Of a stretch of 64,000 nt of DNA, positions 26,372 through 35,690 are shown in pieces. This stretch comes from Sulfitobacter sp. M05 (GTDB lineage Bacteria; Pseudomonadota; Alphaproteobacteria; Rhodobacterales; Rhodobacteraceae). Where the stretch lies: NCBI RefSeq assembly GCF_029285175.1, contig NZ_JABEDH010000003.1:248001-312000 (forward strand), in the 5' to 3' direction. Each line of letters opens with the position of its first letter. Position 1 is the first letter of the stretch. The position numbers and the translations under genes are program-made. The notes below the pieces were generated by a model. The model saw only the letters and a list, made by a program, of their open reading frames with translations, was not told the origin of the DNA and ran no database searches.

Positions 26372-27601
26372 CTATCCCTGGTATTTCGACAGGATCATTG
26401 ATCCGTTGGTGCCGCCAAAACCAAAAGAGTTGGTCATAACGGAATCGAGGCCTGCGTTATCCACACGGGTGGTTGCAATCTCGGAGGGGTCCAGTGCCGG
26501 GTCCAATGTTTCGACATTGATCGACGGGGTGATGAAATCATCCTTGAGCATCAGCAAACAGAAGATTGCCTCCATCGCGCCGGCTGCCCCCTGACCGTGG
26601 CCGGTCATTGACTTGGTCGAGCTGACCGGTGGTGTTGAGCCTTGGCCGAACACACGTCGTACGGCTTCGATCTCCCCAACATCGCCTACAGGCGTCGAGG
26701 TGCCATGTGCATTGATATAGCTGACCTTGCGCCCTTCGGGCAGGGTGGCCAGGGCCAGTTGCATGGCGCGGGTACCGCCCTCGCCAGAGGGGGCCACCAT
26801 GTCGTGCCCGTCAGAAGTTGCAGCAAAGCCAGTCACTTCGGCATAGATCGTCGCCCCACGCGCCAGCGCATGATCAAGGTCTTCCAGCACCACCATGCCG
26901 CCACCACCGGTGATCACAAAACCATCGCGGTTGGCGTCAAAGGCACGGGAGGCCTTTTCCGGCGTTTCGTTATATTTGCTGCTCATCGCGCCCATGGCGT
27001 CAAACAGGCAGGACAGTGTCCAGTCGAGTTCCTCGCCGCCACCGGCAAACATGACGTCCTGTTTGCCCAGCATGATCTGTTCCGCGGCAGAGCCGATGCA
27101 ATGCAGAGAGGTCGAACATGCCGAGGTAATGGAATAGTTGATGCCCTTGATCTTGAAGGCTGTCGACAGGTTGGCGCTGATCGTGGAGGACATGCATTTG
27201 GGCACGGCGAAAGGCCCGATACGCTTGGTTGCGCCGGTCTTGTCCACGATGTCATGAGCGGTTTTCATGGCGGATGTGGACGGACCGCCGGAACCGGCAA
27301 TCAGACCTGTGCGCGGGTTTGAAATGATGCTTTCGTCCAGACCCGCGTCGGCAATCGCTTGTTCCATGGCAAGGTATGCATAGGCTGCGCCGGGGCCCAT
27401 GAACCGCAATGTGCGTTTGTCGATGTGATCCGCGACATTGATTTTTAACGTGCCCGCGATCTGGCTGCGAAAGCCGTGTTCGGTCATCTCTGTGCTTGCT
27501 TCGATGCCCGATGTGCCCGCCTTCAATGCGGCGGTGACTTCTTCGGCGTTGTTCCCGATGGAGGAAACGATGCCCAGACCTGTAACGACGACTCGCTTCA
27601 T
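26372..27601 (-). CDS. fabB: 3-oxoacyl-[acyl-carrier-protein] synthase I
   Basis: A 409-residue condensing enzyme. The active-site Cys is in [15 protein letters not shown] (about residue 162), the two catalytic His in [11 protein letters not shown] and [11 protein letters not shown]. Placement next to fabA and fabI marks it as FabB, the enzyme that extends cis-3-enoyl-ACP in unsaturated fatty-acid synthesis. The start at 27601 gives the standard [10 protein letters not shown]; an ATG two codons earlier is possible. Confidence 0.95.
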   Translation of the reverse strand: MKRVVVTGLGIVSSIGNNAEEVTAALKAGTSGIEASTEMTEHGFRSQIAGTLKINVADHIDKRTLRFMGPGAAYAYLAMEQAIADAGLDESIISNPRTGLIAGSGGPSTSAMKTAHDIVDKTGATKRIGPFAVPKCMSSTISANLSTAFKIKGINYSITSACSTSLHCIGSAAEQIMLGKQDVMFAGGGEELDWTLSCLFDAMGAMSSKYNETPEKASRAFDANRDGFVITGGGGMVVLEDLDHALARGATIYAEVTGFAATSDGHDMVAPSGEGGTRAMQLALATLPEGRKVSYINAHGTSTPVGDVGEIEAVRRVFGQGSTPPVSSTKSMTGHGQGAAGAMEAIFCLLMLKDDFITPSINVETLDPALDPSEIATTRVDNAGLDSVMTNSFGFGGTNGSMILSKYQG

Positions 27602-27708
27602 GAACAAACCTCTGGATTGATGCGCCGCAAGGGCCGCATTCCTGTTAAACTTCCGGTCTATTTAGGACGGCAAGGCTTGGCGGTGCAAGGGGATAGCGGT
27701 TCGTGACC

Positions 27709-28584
27709 TTAGTCAGGTACCAGATCATTGGTGCTATAGCGGATGATCGAGCTGTCGACGGATTTGTCGCGGGTGCCCACTAATACCATGCCTTCACCAC
27801 TCAGCAACATGGAGCGGCGTTGCAGGGTATACTCCTGACCGCCGGCGGTGATGACGGTGCTGCCTGAGGAGCTGTGATCGGTATATTCCAACTGTGCCGC
27901 GCGCAGCTCGAAAACTCCGTGTTTGCGTGACACCCAAGGGTGTTCGATCACCGCCTGACAATCCGATGAGCGCCCGACCATCACGCTTTCCCCGTCCAGC
28001 AGGGGCCATTCCTTTGGGGCGCAGGACAGGACCGCAGATTCCGTGCGCGGGCCGATGGGGGAATCCTTCATGCCGAACAGGACAGTCTGGGTGGACAGAT
28101 CACTGACAGCAAAGGAATGCACCCGCGTCGCCTCGCGTTTGCCTTTCAACTTTACCCCGCCCATCGAGACAAACAGCGACTGCAAGGGCGGCGTAAGCTG
28201 TTCGAAAACCGTGTCCCCGATCAGCACCTCCCCCGGTTTGGCAAGTGCGGCCAGACGTGCGGCAGTGTTCACCGCATCCCCGTAAATGTCTGAATCCTGA
28301 CTGAGGACATCGCCGCAATGGGCACCGGCATGTACACCCAAACCCTCGCCCCAATCGGCCTGTATCATCTCTCGCGCCGCAGCAAAGGCGTTTTCGGCCT
28401 CGCCGAAAAAGCTTAGCGTGTCATCCCCCTGTGATTTGACGCAATGCCCGCCGTGATCTTCAATGATCCTGCGCATCTGTGCCAGAATCGCGCTGACCTG
28501 CGCCAAAGCGTCCTGATCGGACAATCTGTCATACAGGCTTGTGCTGCCGGTAATATCGGCAATCAAGACGTGGGCCGTGGCCAT
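27709..28584 (-). CDS. Class III adenylate/guanylate cyclase with C-terminal FHA domain
   Basis: A 291-residue soluble protein. The N-terminal cyclase domain has the first metal Asp in HVLIADITGSTSLYDRL, the substrate Lys and second metal Asp in VKSQGDDTLSFFG (about residues 49-61), and the transition-state Asn/Arg in YGDAVNTAARL (about 100-110). The C-terminal half is an FHA phosphothreonine-binding domain with VMVGRSSDCQ and VSRKHGVFE (about 207-232). It would make cAMP (or cGMP) under control of a phosphoprotein partner. Its position between fabA and fabB on the same strand interrupts a normally contiguous pair. Confidence 0.87.
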   Translation of the reverse strand: MATAHVLIADITGSTSLYDRLSDQDALAQVSAILAQMRRIIEDHGGHCVKSQGDDTLSFFGEAENAFAAAREMIQADWGEGLGVHAGAHCGDVLSQDSDIYGDAVNTAARLAALAKPGEVLIGDTVFEQLTPPLQSLFVSMGGVKLKGKREATRVHSFAVSDLSTQTVLFGMKDSPIGPRTESAVLSCAPKEWPLLDGESVMVGRSSDCQAVIEHPWVSRKHGVFELRAAQLEYTDHSSSGSTVITAGGQEYTLQRRSMLLSGEGMVLVGTRDKSVDSSIIRYSTNDLVPD

Positions 28585-28722
28585 CTATAGCGCTCCGCGG
28601 TTAAGGGCCGCATTTTTGAAAAGGTATCTTTTTGTAAATCTTAGGTCTGCCGGGGGGCTGTGGCAATAGGGCATGCCATCGGGGTCGGAACGGGCGGCGG
28701 GACTGCCCCGCCGCACCGGTAT

Positions 28723-29232
28723 TCAGCTTTCGCTCAGCGCGACTTTCATGCCGGTCACCTGATAAATCACTTCGCCGTCAGCCTCGACGATGCCATCGGC
28801 AACGCCCATGGTCAGACGGCGGGTCTGGATCGCCTTGGTGAAATCAATTTTGTAGGTCAGCATTTTGCGTTCTGGGCGCACCATGCCGGTCAGCTTCACT
28901 TCGCCCACGCCAAGGGCGTAACCGCGGCCCTGCCAGCCCCGCCAGCCAAGGTTGAAGCCGGTCAGCTGCCAAAGCCCGTCCAGGCCCAGACAGCCGGGCA
29001 TGATTGGGTTGCCGGGAAAGTGGCAGTCAAAGAACCACAGGTCCGGCGTGATGTCGAATTCGGCAGTGATATGGCCCTTGCCATGGGCCCCGCCATCAGC
29101 AGAGACATCGGTGATCCGGTCCATCATCAACATTGGTGGCGCAGGCAATTGCGCGTTGCCCGGGCCGAACAAGTCGCCAGCGGCGCATTTCAACAGTGCT
29201 TCCTTGTCAAAGCTGGTGGGGTAGTCGGCCAT
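28723..29232 (-). CDS. fabA: 3-hydroxydecanoyl-[acyl-carrier-protein] dehydratase/isomerase
   Basis: A 169-residue hot-dog-fold enzyme that dehydrates 3-hydroxydecanoyl-ACP and isomerises the trans-2 to cis-3 double bond. The catalytic His is in [13 protein letters not shown] (about residue 71) and the partner Asp in GLDGLWQL. The start at 29232 matches family length and gives [14 protein letters not shown]. It is the first fab gene; fabB and fabI follow after the cyclase-FHA gene. Confidence 0.95.
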   Translation of the reverse strand: MADYPTSFDKEALLKCAAGDLFGPGNAQLPAPPMLMMDRITDVSADGGAHGKGHITAEFDITPDLWFFDCHFPGNPIMPGCLGLDGLWQLTGFNLGWRGWQGRGYALGVGEVKLTGMVRPERKMLTYKIDFTKAIQTRRLTMGVADGIVEADGEVIYQVTGMKVALSES

Positions 29233-29331
29233 GCGTAGGGTTCTCCTGACGGAATGAATGCTTCGGGGCGGTCTACATTGTGCGCCGTGGTATCGCAAGA
29301 GAGCGCTGAGGGCTTGGTCTGGGGCGATGGG

Positions 29332-29988
29332 TCAGGACAAGGTAACTTCGTTCAGGAAGCCCTCATAGAACTGCATAAGCACCGCATGGCGTTCGCGGGC
29401 CAGAATACGCCCGGTTTCGGTTTGAAACTGCCCCGCAAGCTGCAAAAGCTTGGTCGAAAAGTGATCAAGTGCAAAATTGGTATCATCCAGATCGCGGGCG
29501 TCGGCCTGCGGATCAAGCGGGTCGTAAAGCGGGCGACCCAGGGCCCCTGAAACTGCGAAACACCGGGCGATGCCGATGTGCCCCAAAGCATCAAGTCGAT
29601 CCGCGTCCTGCAATATCCGCGCTTCCAGTGTCTTGGGCGATAGATTGGCCGAAAAACTATGCGCCTCAATGGCATGTCGGACGGCGGCAATTTCCTGTTC
29701 GGGCCGGTTCAGCTTGGTCAGTGCGGCCTTGGCGGCAGTGGCGGCAAGGCGCGAGGCGTTTGCACGGTCCGGTGAGTCTTTGGGGACATGAACGCAATCA
29801 TGCAACAAGGTCGCGGCGGTCAGAACCGTCAGGTTCCCACCTTCGACAGCGGATATTTTTCGAACATTCTGCCAAACCCGCAATAGATGTGCCAAATCAT
29901 GTGCGGTATCGGTTGCCTGATTGTCCAGCAGTGCCAAAAGATGCCCTGCGAGGGTTTGGTTCGGGGCAAAGAGTTCAGCGATTGTCAT
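29332..29988 (-). CDS. HD-domain metal-dependent phosphohydrolase
   Basis: A 218-residue HD-superfamily protein of the YedJ type. Metal-binding residues appear as the His of TAHDLAHLLRVWQN (about residue 30), His-Asp in LLHDCVHVP (about 61) and Asp in LQDADRLDALG (about 127). Such enzymes hydrolyse nucleotides or other phosphate esters. It lies 99 bases upstream of fabA on the same strand and diverges from irr; whether it is cotranscribed with fabA cannot be told. Confidence 0.85.
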   Translation of the reverse strand: MTIAELFAPNQTLAGHLLALLDNQATDTAHDLAHLLRVWQNVRKISAVEGGNLTVLTAATLLHDCVHVPKDSPDRANASRLAATAAKAALTKLNRPEQEIAAVRHAIEAHSFSANLSPKTLEARILQDADRLDALGHIGIARCFAVSGALGRPLYDPLDPQADARDLDDTNFALDHFSTKLLQLAGQFQTETGRILARERHAVLMQFYEGFLNEVTLS

Positions 29989-30136
29989 GGGTTAAGCATA
30001 GGGTGGCTTTGTGTTCCGCACAATGTTGCCCACGGGCTACGGGTCCTGACCCTGGTTAATCAGGACCAGAAAGCTGGCGCAAAGCGTGTCCAAAACCAGT
30101 ACTAATGCACTCTAGTGCCAGTTTTTGGTTTTCGAA

Positions 30137-30166
30137 TTGAATACAACTCGCAAAAACCCCTATATT
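30137..30166 (+). promoter_or_regulatory. Possible sigma-70 promoter of irr
   Basis: TTGAAT (30137-30142) and TATATT (30161-30166) are separated by 18 bases, 28 bases before the irr start codon. A small dyad GCACT-CT-AGTGC (30107-30118) lies upstream and could be a regulator site, but it is short. Confidence 0.4.
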
Positions 30167-30193
30167 GCAAATCAACAGGCAACGGAGCGATCC

Positions 30194-30622
30194 ATGACGC
30201 AAACCCACCTAGAAAACGGCACCCGCTGGCTGGAACAGGCCGGTGTGCGCCCGACCCGGCAACGTGTGACCCTGGCCAGTCTTCTGGTGGGGGACGGCCA
30301 GCACCGGCATGTCACCGCCGAAAGTCTTTTTGATGCGGCAAAGGGGCAGGGCGATGCGGTCTCGCTTGCGACGGTTTACAACACGCTGCGTGCTTTTTGC
30401 GGGGCGGGGCTGTTGCAGGAAGTGACCGTCGACGGTTCCAAAAGCTATTTTGATACCAATACCCACGACCACCCGCATTTCTATTGGGAGGACGATGGGA
30501 AGCTGACAGACGCGCCGGCGGAGCAATTGGTGATTTCCGGGCTGCCGGACGCACCGGCAGGGGCCGAGATTGCAAGTGTCGATGTGGTAATCCGTCTGCG
30601 CCGCAAAGAGGTGGCGGGGTAA
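30194..30622 (+). CDS. irr: Fur-family iron response regulator Irr
   Basis: A 142-residue Fur-superfamily regulator. The winged helix includes RPTRQRVTLASLL (residues 18-30) and recognition helix VSLATVYNTLRAFCGAG; the metal/heme histidine cluster is THDHPHFYWED (about 96-106). The lack of C-terminal Cys pairs and the HDHPHF run point to Irr, the alphaproteobacterial regulator that senses heme and activates or represses iron genes when iron is low, rather than Fur or Zur. A phytanoyl-CoA dioxygenase-like gene starts 15 bases downstream, so the two are probably cotranscribed. Confidence 0.87.
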   Translation: MTQTHLENGTRWLEQAGVRPTRQRVTLASLLVGDGQHRHVTAESLFDAAKGQGDAVSLATVYNTLRAFCGAGLLQEVTVDGSKSYFDTNTHDHPHFYWEDDGKLTDAPAEQLVISGLPDAPAGAEIASVDVVIRLRRKEVAG

Positions 30623-30637
30623 TCCCCGCTCGATATT

Positions 30638-31435
30638 GTGCCGCACCCGCTGATCACCCAAGACCATGTTGATACCTATCAGCGCGACGGTGTTGTGCTG
30701 ATCAAAGGGCTGTTTGCCGAACATGTCGAGACGCTTCGCGCTGGTGTGTCGCGCAATATGGCGGAACCCGGACCTTTTGCCTCCAATAACGACAAGGCGG
30801 GTGAAACGGGACGGTTCTTTGATGATTATTGCAACTGGCAACGTATTCCCGAGTTCGAAGAGGTGATCCGCAGCAGTGCCGCCGCCGAGGTCGGGGCGCA
30901 GTTGATGCAAAGTGACAGCGTGCAGTTGTTTCATGACCATGTGCTGGTGAAAGAGCCGGGCACGTCGATGGCAACGCCCTGGCATCAGGATGGGCCGTAT
31001 TACTTCGTTGAAGGCCGCCAGACGGTCAGCTTCTGGTCGCCGCTTGACCCGGTGACCGAGGCGGCCTTGCGCTGTGTAGCCGGTTCGCATCTTTGGGAAA
31101 AACCGGTGTTGCCAACACGTTGGGTTAAGGGGGATGCCTTTTTCGATCCGGCCCCTTATATGCCGGTTCCCGATCCGGATGCAGAAGGAATGGATATCCG
31201 CGAGTGGGACATGGCGGCAGGGGATGCCGTCGCCTTTAACTACGGCATCCTGCATGGGGCACGTGGCAACAAGGCGGGATTGCGGCGACGGGCGTTCTCA
31301 TTGCGGTTGGTCGGGGACGACGCACGCTATGTTGAGCGGCCAGGAAAGACCTCTCCGCCGTTCCCCGGACATGACATGCAGCCGGGCCAGAAATTGCGCT
31401 CTGACTGGTTCCCGGTACTGTGGCCGCGGTCCTAA
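30638..31435 (+). CDS. Phytanoyl-CoA dioxygenase-like Fe(II)/2-oxoglutarate oxygenase
   Basis: A 265-residue PhyH-family protein with a double-stranded beta helix. The facial triad is visible as His-x-Asp in WHQDGPYYFVEG (about residues 114-116) and the distal His in ILHGARGN (about 208); the 2-oxoglutarate Arg is probably in RRRAFSLRLVGD. It hydroxylates an aliphatic substrate with O2 and 2-oxoglutarate. The start is GTG 30638, 15 bases after irr, without another good candidate. Substrate is unknown; the iron-regulator neighbour fits an iron-using enzyme but does not prove regulation. Confidence 0.85.
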   Translation: MPHPLITQDHVDTYQRDGVVLIKGLFAEHVETLRAGVSRNMAEPGPFASNNDKAGETGRFFDDYCNWQRIPEFEEVIRSSAAAEVGAQLMQSDSVQLFHDHVLVKEPGTSMATPWHQDGPYYFVEGRQTVSFWSPLDPVTEAALRCVAGSHLWEKPVLPTRWVKGDAFFDPAPYMPVPDPDAEGMDIREWDMAAGDAVAFNYGILHGARGNKAGLRRRAFSLRLVGDDARYVERPGKTSPPFPGHDMQPGQKLRSDWFPVLWPRS

Positions 31436-31564
31436 CGCACGTTTCGAACGTACCATAGACTGAGGTCCGTGTCGGTCCTTTCGACCTTGCTTTTTGACAG
31501 AGTTTCCTTCTAGGGTTGAGCTTTTAGAGTGGTTTATTTTGACCATATCCCAAGGAATTTTATT

Positions 31565-32473
31565 ATGTCCAAAGAAGTTGAGAAGCTAAAAGAACACGTT
31601 ACCAAGAAAATCAAAGACAAGCTTAAGAAGTTCTCACCCGTTGCTGGTGAGAAAATGAAGAAGGCACTGTTGGCCAATTTGGATGACACATGGGCCAAGG
31701 AAGACAAGCTGCAAGAGGCTATTCAAGAAATCAAGCTGGGCGGTATGCCGGGTAAGAAAACGGATGATTTTCTGAAACACAAGGACGCTGCCGGCCCGCG
31801 CAAGACATGGGAAGCCGCGTTGAAAAAGCACCGTAAGGGGCTGGACGACTTCAAAAAGTTTCAAGATCAGGCAACGGTGGTGCGCAAGGATCTGGAAAAG
31901 CAGGTCGCGCTGGCCGAGAAGAGCCTGAAGAAAGCTGGTGGCAAACCCGACAAAACGGTGGCGAAAGACATGGCCGAAGCCCGCAAGGCGCTTGCAGATA
32001 TCACAACAGCGGAAAAGCTTTATGGCGGGCTTGAGGGGTTCGTGGTGATGTACGGTATGATCCCCAAGCGGACCAATGACGCCATCGTCAAACAGGCGAT
32101 TGAGGCGGTCACACCGAAGGAATTTCCTGAGCCGCTCACTGCGAAAAACCGCGATGCCACTGAAAAGCGGCTGAAAAAGGACGCCAAATCGCTTGACGGG
32201 TTATGCGACTCCGCGCGTGATCTGATTGAGGCAGGTGACCTGAAAGCGGCGAAAGGCTATATCAAAAAGGCAGAAATGCTGGTGAAAAAGCTGAAGCCTT
32301 GGGCCAAAGATGCCAAGACTGCTTCGACCAAAATGAAGGCAGAGATCAAGGCGAACGAGGACGCCAAAGCGATTGATGCGCTGATCAAGAAAATGACCGA
32401 TACCTATAAAGACGGTGAAAGTCAGATTGAGGAGCTGACGAAAGAGTTGAAAATTCAGGAAAACGCCAAGTGA
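31565..32473 (+). CDS. Lysine-rich helical protein of unknown function
   Basis: A 302-residue protein with 62 lysines by my count (about 20%), one Cys and almost no aromatic residues outside the middle. Predicted by eye to be nearly all alpha-helical, with charged heptad-like stretches at about residues 4-60, 80-150 and 195-298. No signal peptide or membrane segment. The ATG at 31565 follows CAAGGAATTT at good spacing. I do not recognise a family. It stands alone between the dioxygenase gene and a convergent glycosyltransferase-like gene. DNA/RNA binding or a structural scaffold are possibilities from composition only. Confidence 0.75.
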   Translation: MSKEVEKLKEHVTKKIKDKLKKFSPVAGEKMKKALLANLDDTWAKEDKLQEAIQEIKLGGMPGKKTDDFLKHKDAAGPRKTWEAALKKHRKGLDDFKKFQDQATVVRKDLEKQVALAEKSLKKAGGKPDKTVAKDMAEARKALADITTAEKLYGGLEGFVVMYGMIPKRTNDAIVKQAIEAVTPKEFPEPLTAKNRDATEKRLKKDAKSLDGLCDSARDLIEAGDLKAAKGYIKKAEMLVKKLKPWAKDAKTASTKMKAEIKANEDAKAIDALIKKMTDTYKDGESQIEELTKELKIQENAK

Positions 32474-32570
32474 TCAAGTGAAAAGATGCAGCGCAGATGG
32501 GGCCTGAGACTATGGTGATGCCAAAGGGGAATGACCCGCGCTAGCATCTGACACGCGTTATTTCGCCGCT

Positions 32571-33440
32571 CTAAAACCATTGTCCCGGTTCCATCAGCCC
32601 AAGGTCGAGCAGCTGGCGTGAATGCCATTCAAAGGGCGCGGAATTGTGCCATTTGAAACTGTCGATTTCGTATCTGCTGCCGGGGTTGGTCTTGAGCGCT
32701 TTTGCGGTGCGGAACGAACAGACCGCGGCGGTGATGTTGTGATGCCATGGGCAGGCAAAGGTATTGTATTCCTCATCCGAAAACGTGTGATCCCATCGGA
32801 TTTCCAACCCCTTCTTGGCGCGAAATAGCGGGATGCGATCAATCTTGCGCCGCAGTTTCGGCACATGTTCCTCAAAGCGCCAGCGTAATCCGCCGAAAAA
32901 GTCGAGCTGGCGTTCTTTGGGGTGGCCGTGGTTGTCGGCATCGGGCCGTGCCAGCGCATAATAGCCAGAGCGATCCATATGGGCGTTGTCCAGAGACACC
33001 GCATTCGGATGCAGTTCCAGATCGTCCGAATAAAGATCAATCACATAGGCCAGCATCGCGTCACGCCGTTCCTCGGTATGAAAAGCCAGCATTTCGACAA
33101 CATTTCGGGTCTCGCAGAACGGGAAAAACAGAAACTCTGCATTATAGCAATAGTAGAGCCATTGACCTGCCGCAGGCTCCATCAACGCGTTGATTGCCTG
33201 CTCCATGGCGTGGTAGTCGGACATGTTGTAATCGACGCGGATTACGGTTTCTTCTAAATCGCGGGGCAGGTCGAAAACCGCCGGCATCAAGGCGACAACT
33301 GCTTTGAATCCCATCTGCTGGTGGTGGCGCAAAGAGGTGGCAACCTCGACATCGTCCTCGATCATGACGACGGCCAGCGGCCCTTTGGCAAGGGTTGCGG
33401 CCTCTGCTGTGATCATCTGTGATAGGTTGGCGTACTGCAT
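32571..33440 (-). CDS. Conserved-looking hypothetical protein, possibly glycosyltransferase family 2-like
   Basis: A 289-residue protein rich in Trp, His and Phe. The N-terminal part (LAVVMIEDDVEVATSLRHHQ) resembles the nucleotide-sugar half of some GT2-like proteins, and LYSDDLELHP (about residue 133) is acidic as in a donor-binding motif, but I see no clear DxD-based fold signature. ATG 33440 was chosen because AAGAGG precedes it; an upstream in-frame ATG at 33503 would add 21 residues of poor coding character. It diverges from miaB. Treat the transferase label as tentative. Confidence 0.5.
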   Translation of the reverse strand: MQYANLSQMITAEAATLAKGPLAVVMIEDDVEVATSLRHHQQMGFKAVVALMPAVFDLPRDLEETVIRVDYNMSDYHAMEQAINALMEPAAGQWLYYCYNAEFLFFPFCETRNVVEMLAFHTEERRDAMLAYVIDLYSDDLELHPNAVSLDNAHMDRSGYYALARPDADNHGHPKERQLDFFGGLRWRFEEHVPKLRRKIDRIPLFRAKKGLEIRWDHTFSDEEYNTFACPWHHNITAAVCSFRTAKALKTNPGSRYEIDSFKWHNSAPFEWHSRQLLDLGLMEPGQWF

Positions 33441-33556
33441 GGGGCCTCTTGTCGGCGCGATTTTCTGGCAGAATCGGTTAAATTGGCGTGCATTGCAAGC
33501 CATGGGTGGCCCTGCTATGCCGCCTTTGATTTTTCCGCACCGGTTGGACCGATATC

Positions 33557-34876
33557 ATGACTGCGCCCAAAAAGCTGTTTATCAAAACCTATGGCTGTCA
33601 GATGAATGTTTATGACAGTGAACGCATGGCCGAAGCGCTGGGCGGTCAGGGGTATGTCGAAACATCGCAGGCTGAAGATGCCGATATGATTTTGCTCAAC
33701 ACCTGCCACATCCGTGAAAAAGCTGCGGAAAAAGTATATTCCGAGCTGGGTCGGCTGAAGCCCTTGAAGGATGCCAAACCTGATTTGAAAATCGGGGTTG
33801 CGGGATGTGTGGCGCAGGCCGAAGGGGCCGAGATCATGCGCCGCCAACCGGCGGTCGATCTGGTGGTGGGGCCGCAAAGCTATCATCGCTTGCCCGAGAT
33901 GGAGACAAAGATTCGCGATGGCGGCACCGCGCTCGACACGGATTTCCCCGCAGAGGACAAGTTTGAACATCTGAAATCCCGCCCCAAGGCGCAACGTGCC
34001 CCAGCTGCGTTTTTGACCGTTCAGGAAGGCTGTGACAAATTCTGTGCCTTCTGCGTCGTGCCCTATACCCGCGGTGCTGAGGTCAGCCGCCCCGCCAGCC
34101 GCGTCTTGCAAGAGGCCCGCGATCTGGTGGAACGCGGCGTGCGCGAAGTGACGCTTTTGGGTCAGAACGTAAACGCCTATCACGGGGCAGGGGATACCGG
34201 TGATATGACGCTGGCCCAGCTCATTCGCGCCTTGGCCAAGGTCGACGGGTTGGAACGTATCCGTTACACGACCAGCCATCCAAACGACATGGACGATGAT
34301 CTGATTGCTGCCCACGGCGAAGTGCCCGAACTGATGCCCTATCTGCATCTGCCGGTGCAATCCGGGTCCGACCGGATTCTCAAACGGATGAACCGCAGCC
34401 ATACGGCAGAAAGCTATTTGCGGCTGCTGGAGCGGATCCGTGCCGCGCGGCCTGATATCATCCTCTCAGGTGATTTTATCGTCGGCTTCCCGGAAGAGAC
34501 CGACGCCGATTTCGAGGCCACAATGGATTTGGTGCGAGAAGTGAAATACGGCTATGCCTATTCCTTCAAGTATTCGACCAGACCGGGCACGCCGGCGGCG
34601 GAACGCCCCTTGGTCGATGCCGAGGTGGCGGACGCGCGTTTACAACGTCTGCAAGCGCTGATCACTGGCCATCAACGCGAAATTCAGGAAAGCATGGTCG
34701 GGCGAGATGTTTCGGTTCTGATCGAACGGACGGGGCGTGAAAGCGGGCAGATGCTGGGCAAATCCGAATATTTGCATTCGGTCCATATTGATGAGTGTAC
34801 TGCACAGATCGGCGACATCCTGAATGTCCGCGTTGTGGATGCAAAAACGAACTCTCTCACCGCGCGGTCGCTCTGA
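33557..34876 (+). CDS. miaB: tRNA-2-methylthio-N6-dimethylallyladenosine synthase
   Basis: A 439-residue radical-SAM methylthiotransferase that converts i6A37 to ms2i6A37 in tRNAs reading UNN codons. The N-terminal cluster cysteines lie in [23 protein letters not shown] and AGCVAQAEG; the radical-SAM triad is in CDKFCAFC (about residues 159-166); a TRAM RNA-binding domain closes the protein (about 375-438). Length and order are standard for MiaB. Confidence 0.96.
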   Translation: MTAPKKLFIKTYGCQMNVYDSERMAEALGGQGYVETSQAEDADMILLNTCHIREKAAEKVYSELGRLKPLKDAKPDLKIGVAGCVAQAEGAEIMRRQPAVDLVVGPQSYHRLPEMETKIRDGGTALDTDFPAEDKFEHLKSRPKAQRAPAAFLTVQEGCDKFCAFCVVPYTRGAEVSRPASRVLQEARDLVERGVREVTLLGQNVNAYHGAGDTGDMTLAQLIRALAKVDGLERIRYTTSHPNDMDDDLIAAHGEVPELMPYLHLPVQSGSDRILKRMNRSHTAESYLRLLERIRAARPDIILSGDFIVGFPEETDADFEATMDLVREVKYGYAYSFKYSTRPGTPAAERPLVDAEVADARLQRLQALITGHQREIQESMVGRDVSVLIERTGRESGQMLGKSEYLHSVHIDECTAQIGDILNVRVVDAKTNSLTARSL

Positions 34877-35091
34877 CAAGGTGCCACAACCCTAGGGCAT
34901 TGTCGGGCATCTGGTGCGGGTTTGCCACATTTTCGCCATAATTCGATGTGTTCGCCCTGCAAATAACCACTAAATGTAGATAACAGTGCTTCACAGCCCG
35001 CCAAATATTACGTATCGTGAGAAGTTAATCGGGGCTGGGCGATCGTGCAGTCGGACAAGCCTTATCCGTGGGAACAAAAAAGGAAAATGCT

Positions 35092-35679
35092 GTGGTGAAC
35101 ACAATCTCTAAAGCAATCCGCGCGGTGGCGAGCCTGTCACTTGCAGCAGTGATTGCCGTGCCGATGGCCCTCGCGCCAGCAAATGTCGATGCGCAAACCC
35201 CGTCACAGGCCGGCCGCGACAAGGGGGTCTATACGCCGACGATCTGGGTTGATCCCGATGGCTGCGAGCATTGGGTGATGGATGATGGTGCCGAAGGATA
35301 TATGACACCGCATACAACCCGTCAGGGCATTCCGGTTTGCCGCCGTGGCAATGTTTGTGGGGTGATGAAATCGGATCAGTTCTTTGCCACTGACAGCTAC
35401 CGTATCCACAAAGCGGGCAAGGCGCGACTGAAAGAGTTTTTCGCAAAAACCGGCGCTGTTTCATACATCATTACCGGTCATACCGACAGCCGCGCCTCTG
35501 ATGCCTACAACATGAAACTCAGCTTCAACCGTGCGAATGCTGTTGCGGCAATTGGGGCGGCAAGCGGTGCACGCATTGCTGACGTACGTGGCTATGGCGA
35601 ACGGATGCCGGTTGCCGCAAATAACTCTTCGCATGGGATGGCCAAAAACCGTCGCGTCGAAATCATCTGCATTCGCTAA
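35092..35679 (+). CDS. OmpA-family periplasmic protein with an N-terminal Cys/Trp module
   Basis: A protein of about 195 residues with a Sec signal peptide (hydrophobic AVASLSLAAVIAVPMALAPA, residues 11-30). Residues 51-83 form a small module IWVDPDGCEHW...DDGAEGY...PVC, also found in the neighbouring lipoprotein. Residues 95-195 are an OmpA-C peptidoglycan-binding domain with ITGHTDSRASDAYNMKLSFN and the closing NRRVEIICIR. It should tether the envelope to murein. The start is one of two adjacent GTG codons (35092 or 35095) after AAAGGAAA; an upstream GTG at 35068 lacks such a site. It is cotranscribed with the lipoprotein gene 11 bases downstream. Confidence 0.85.
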   Translation: MVNTISKAIRAVASLSLAAVIAVPMALAPANVDAQTPSQAGRDKGVYTPTIWVDPDGCEHWVMDDGAEGYMTPHTTRQGIPVCRRGNVCGVMKSDQFFATDSYRIHKAGKARLKEFFAKTGAVSYIITGHTDSRASDAYNMKLSFNRANAVAAIGAASGARIADVRGYGERMPVAANNSSHGMAKNRRVEIICIR

Positions 35680-35690
35680 GGGGACGTGTC

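Noticed and set aside
31439-31451. Dyad ACGTT-TCG-AACGT after the dioxygenase gene
   Set aside because: Five-base arms are too short to stand out from chance, and there is no T-run or second copy.
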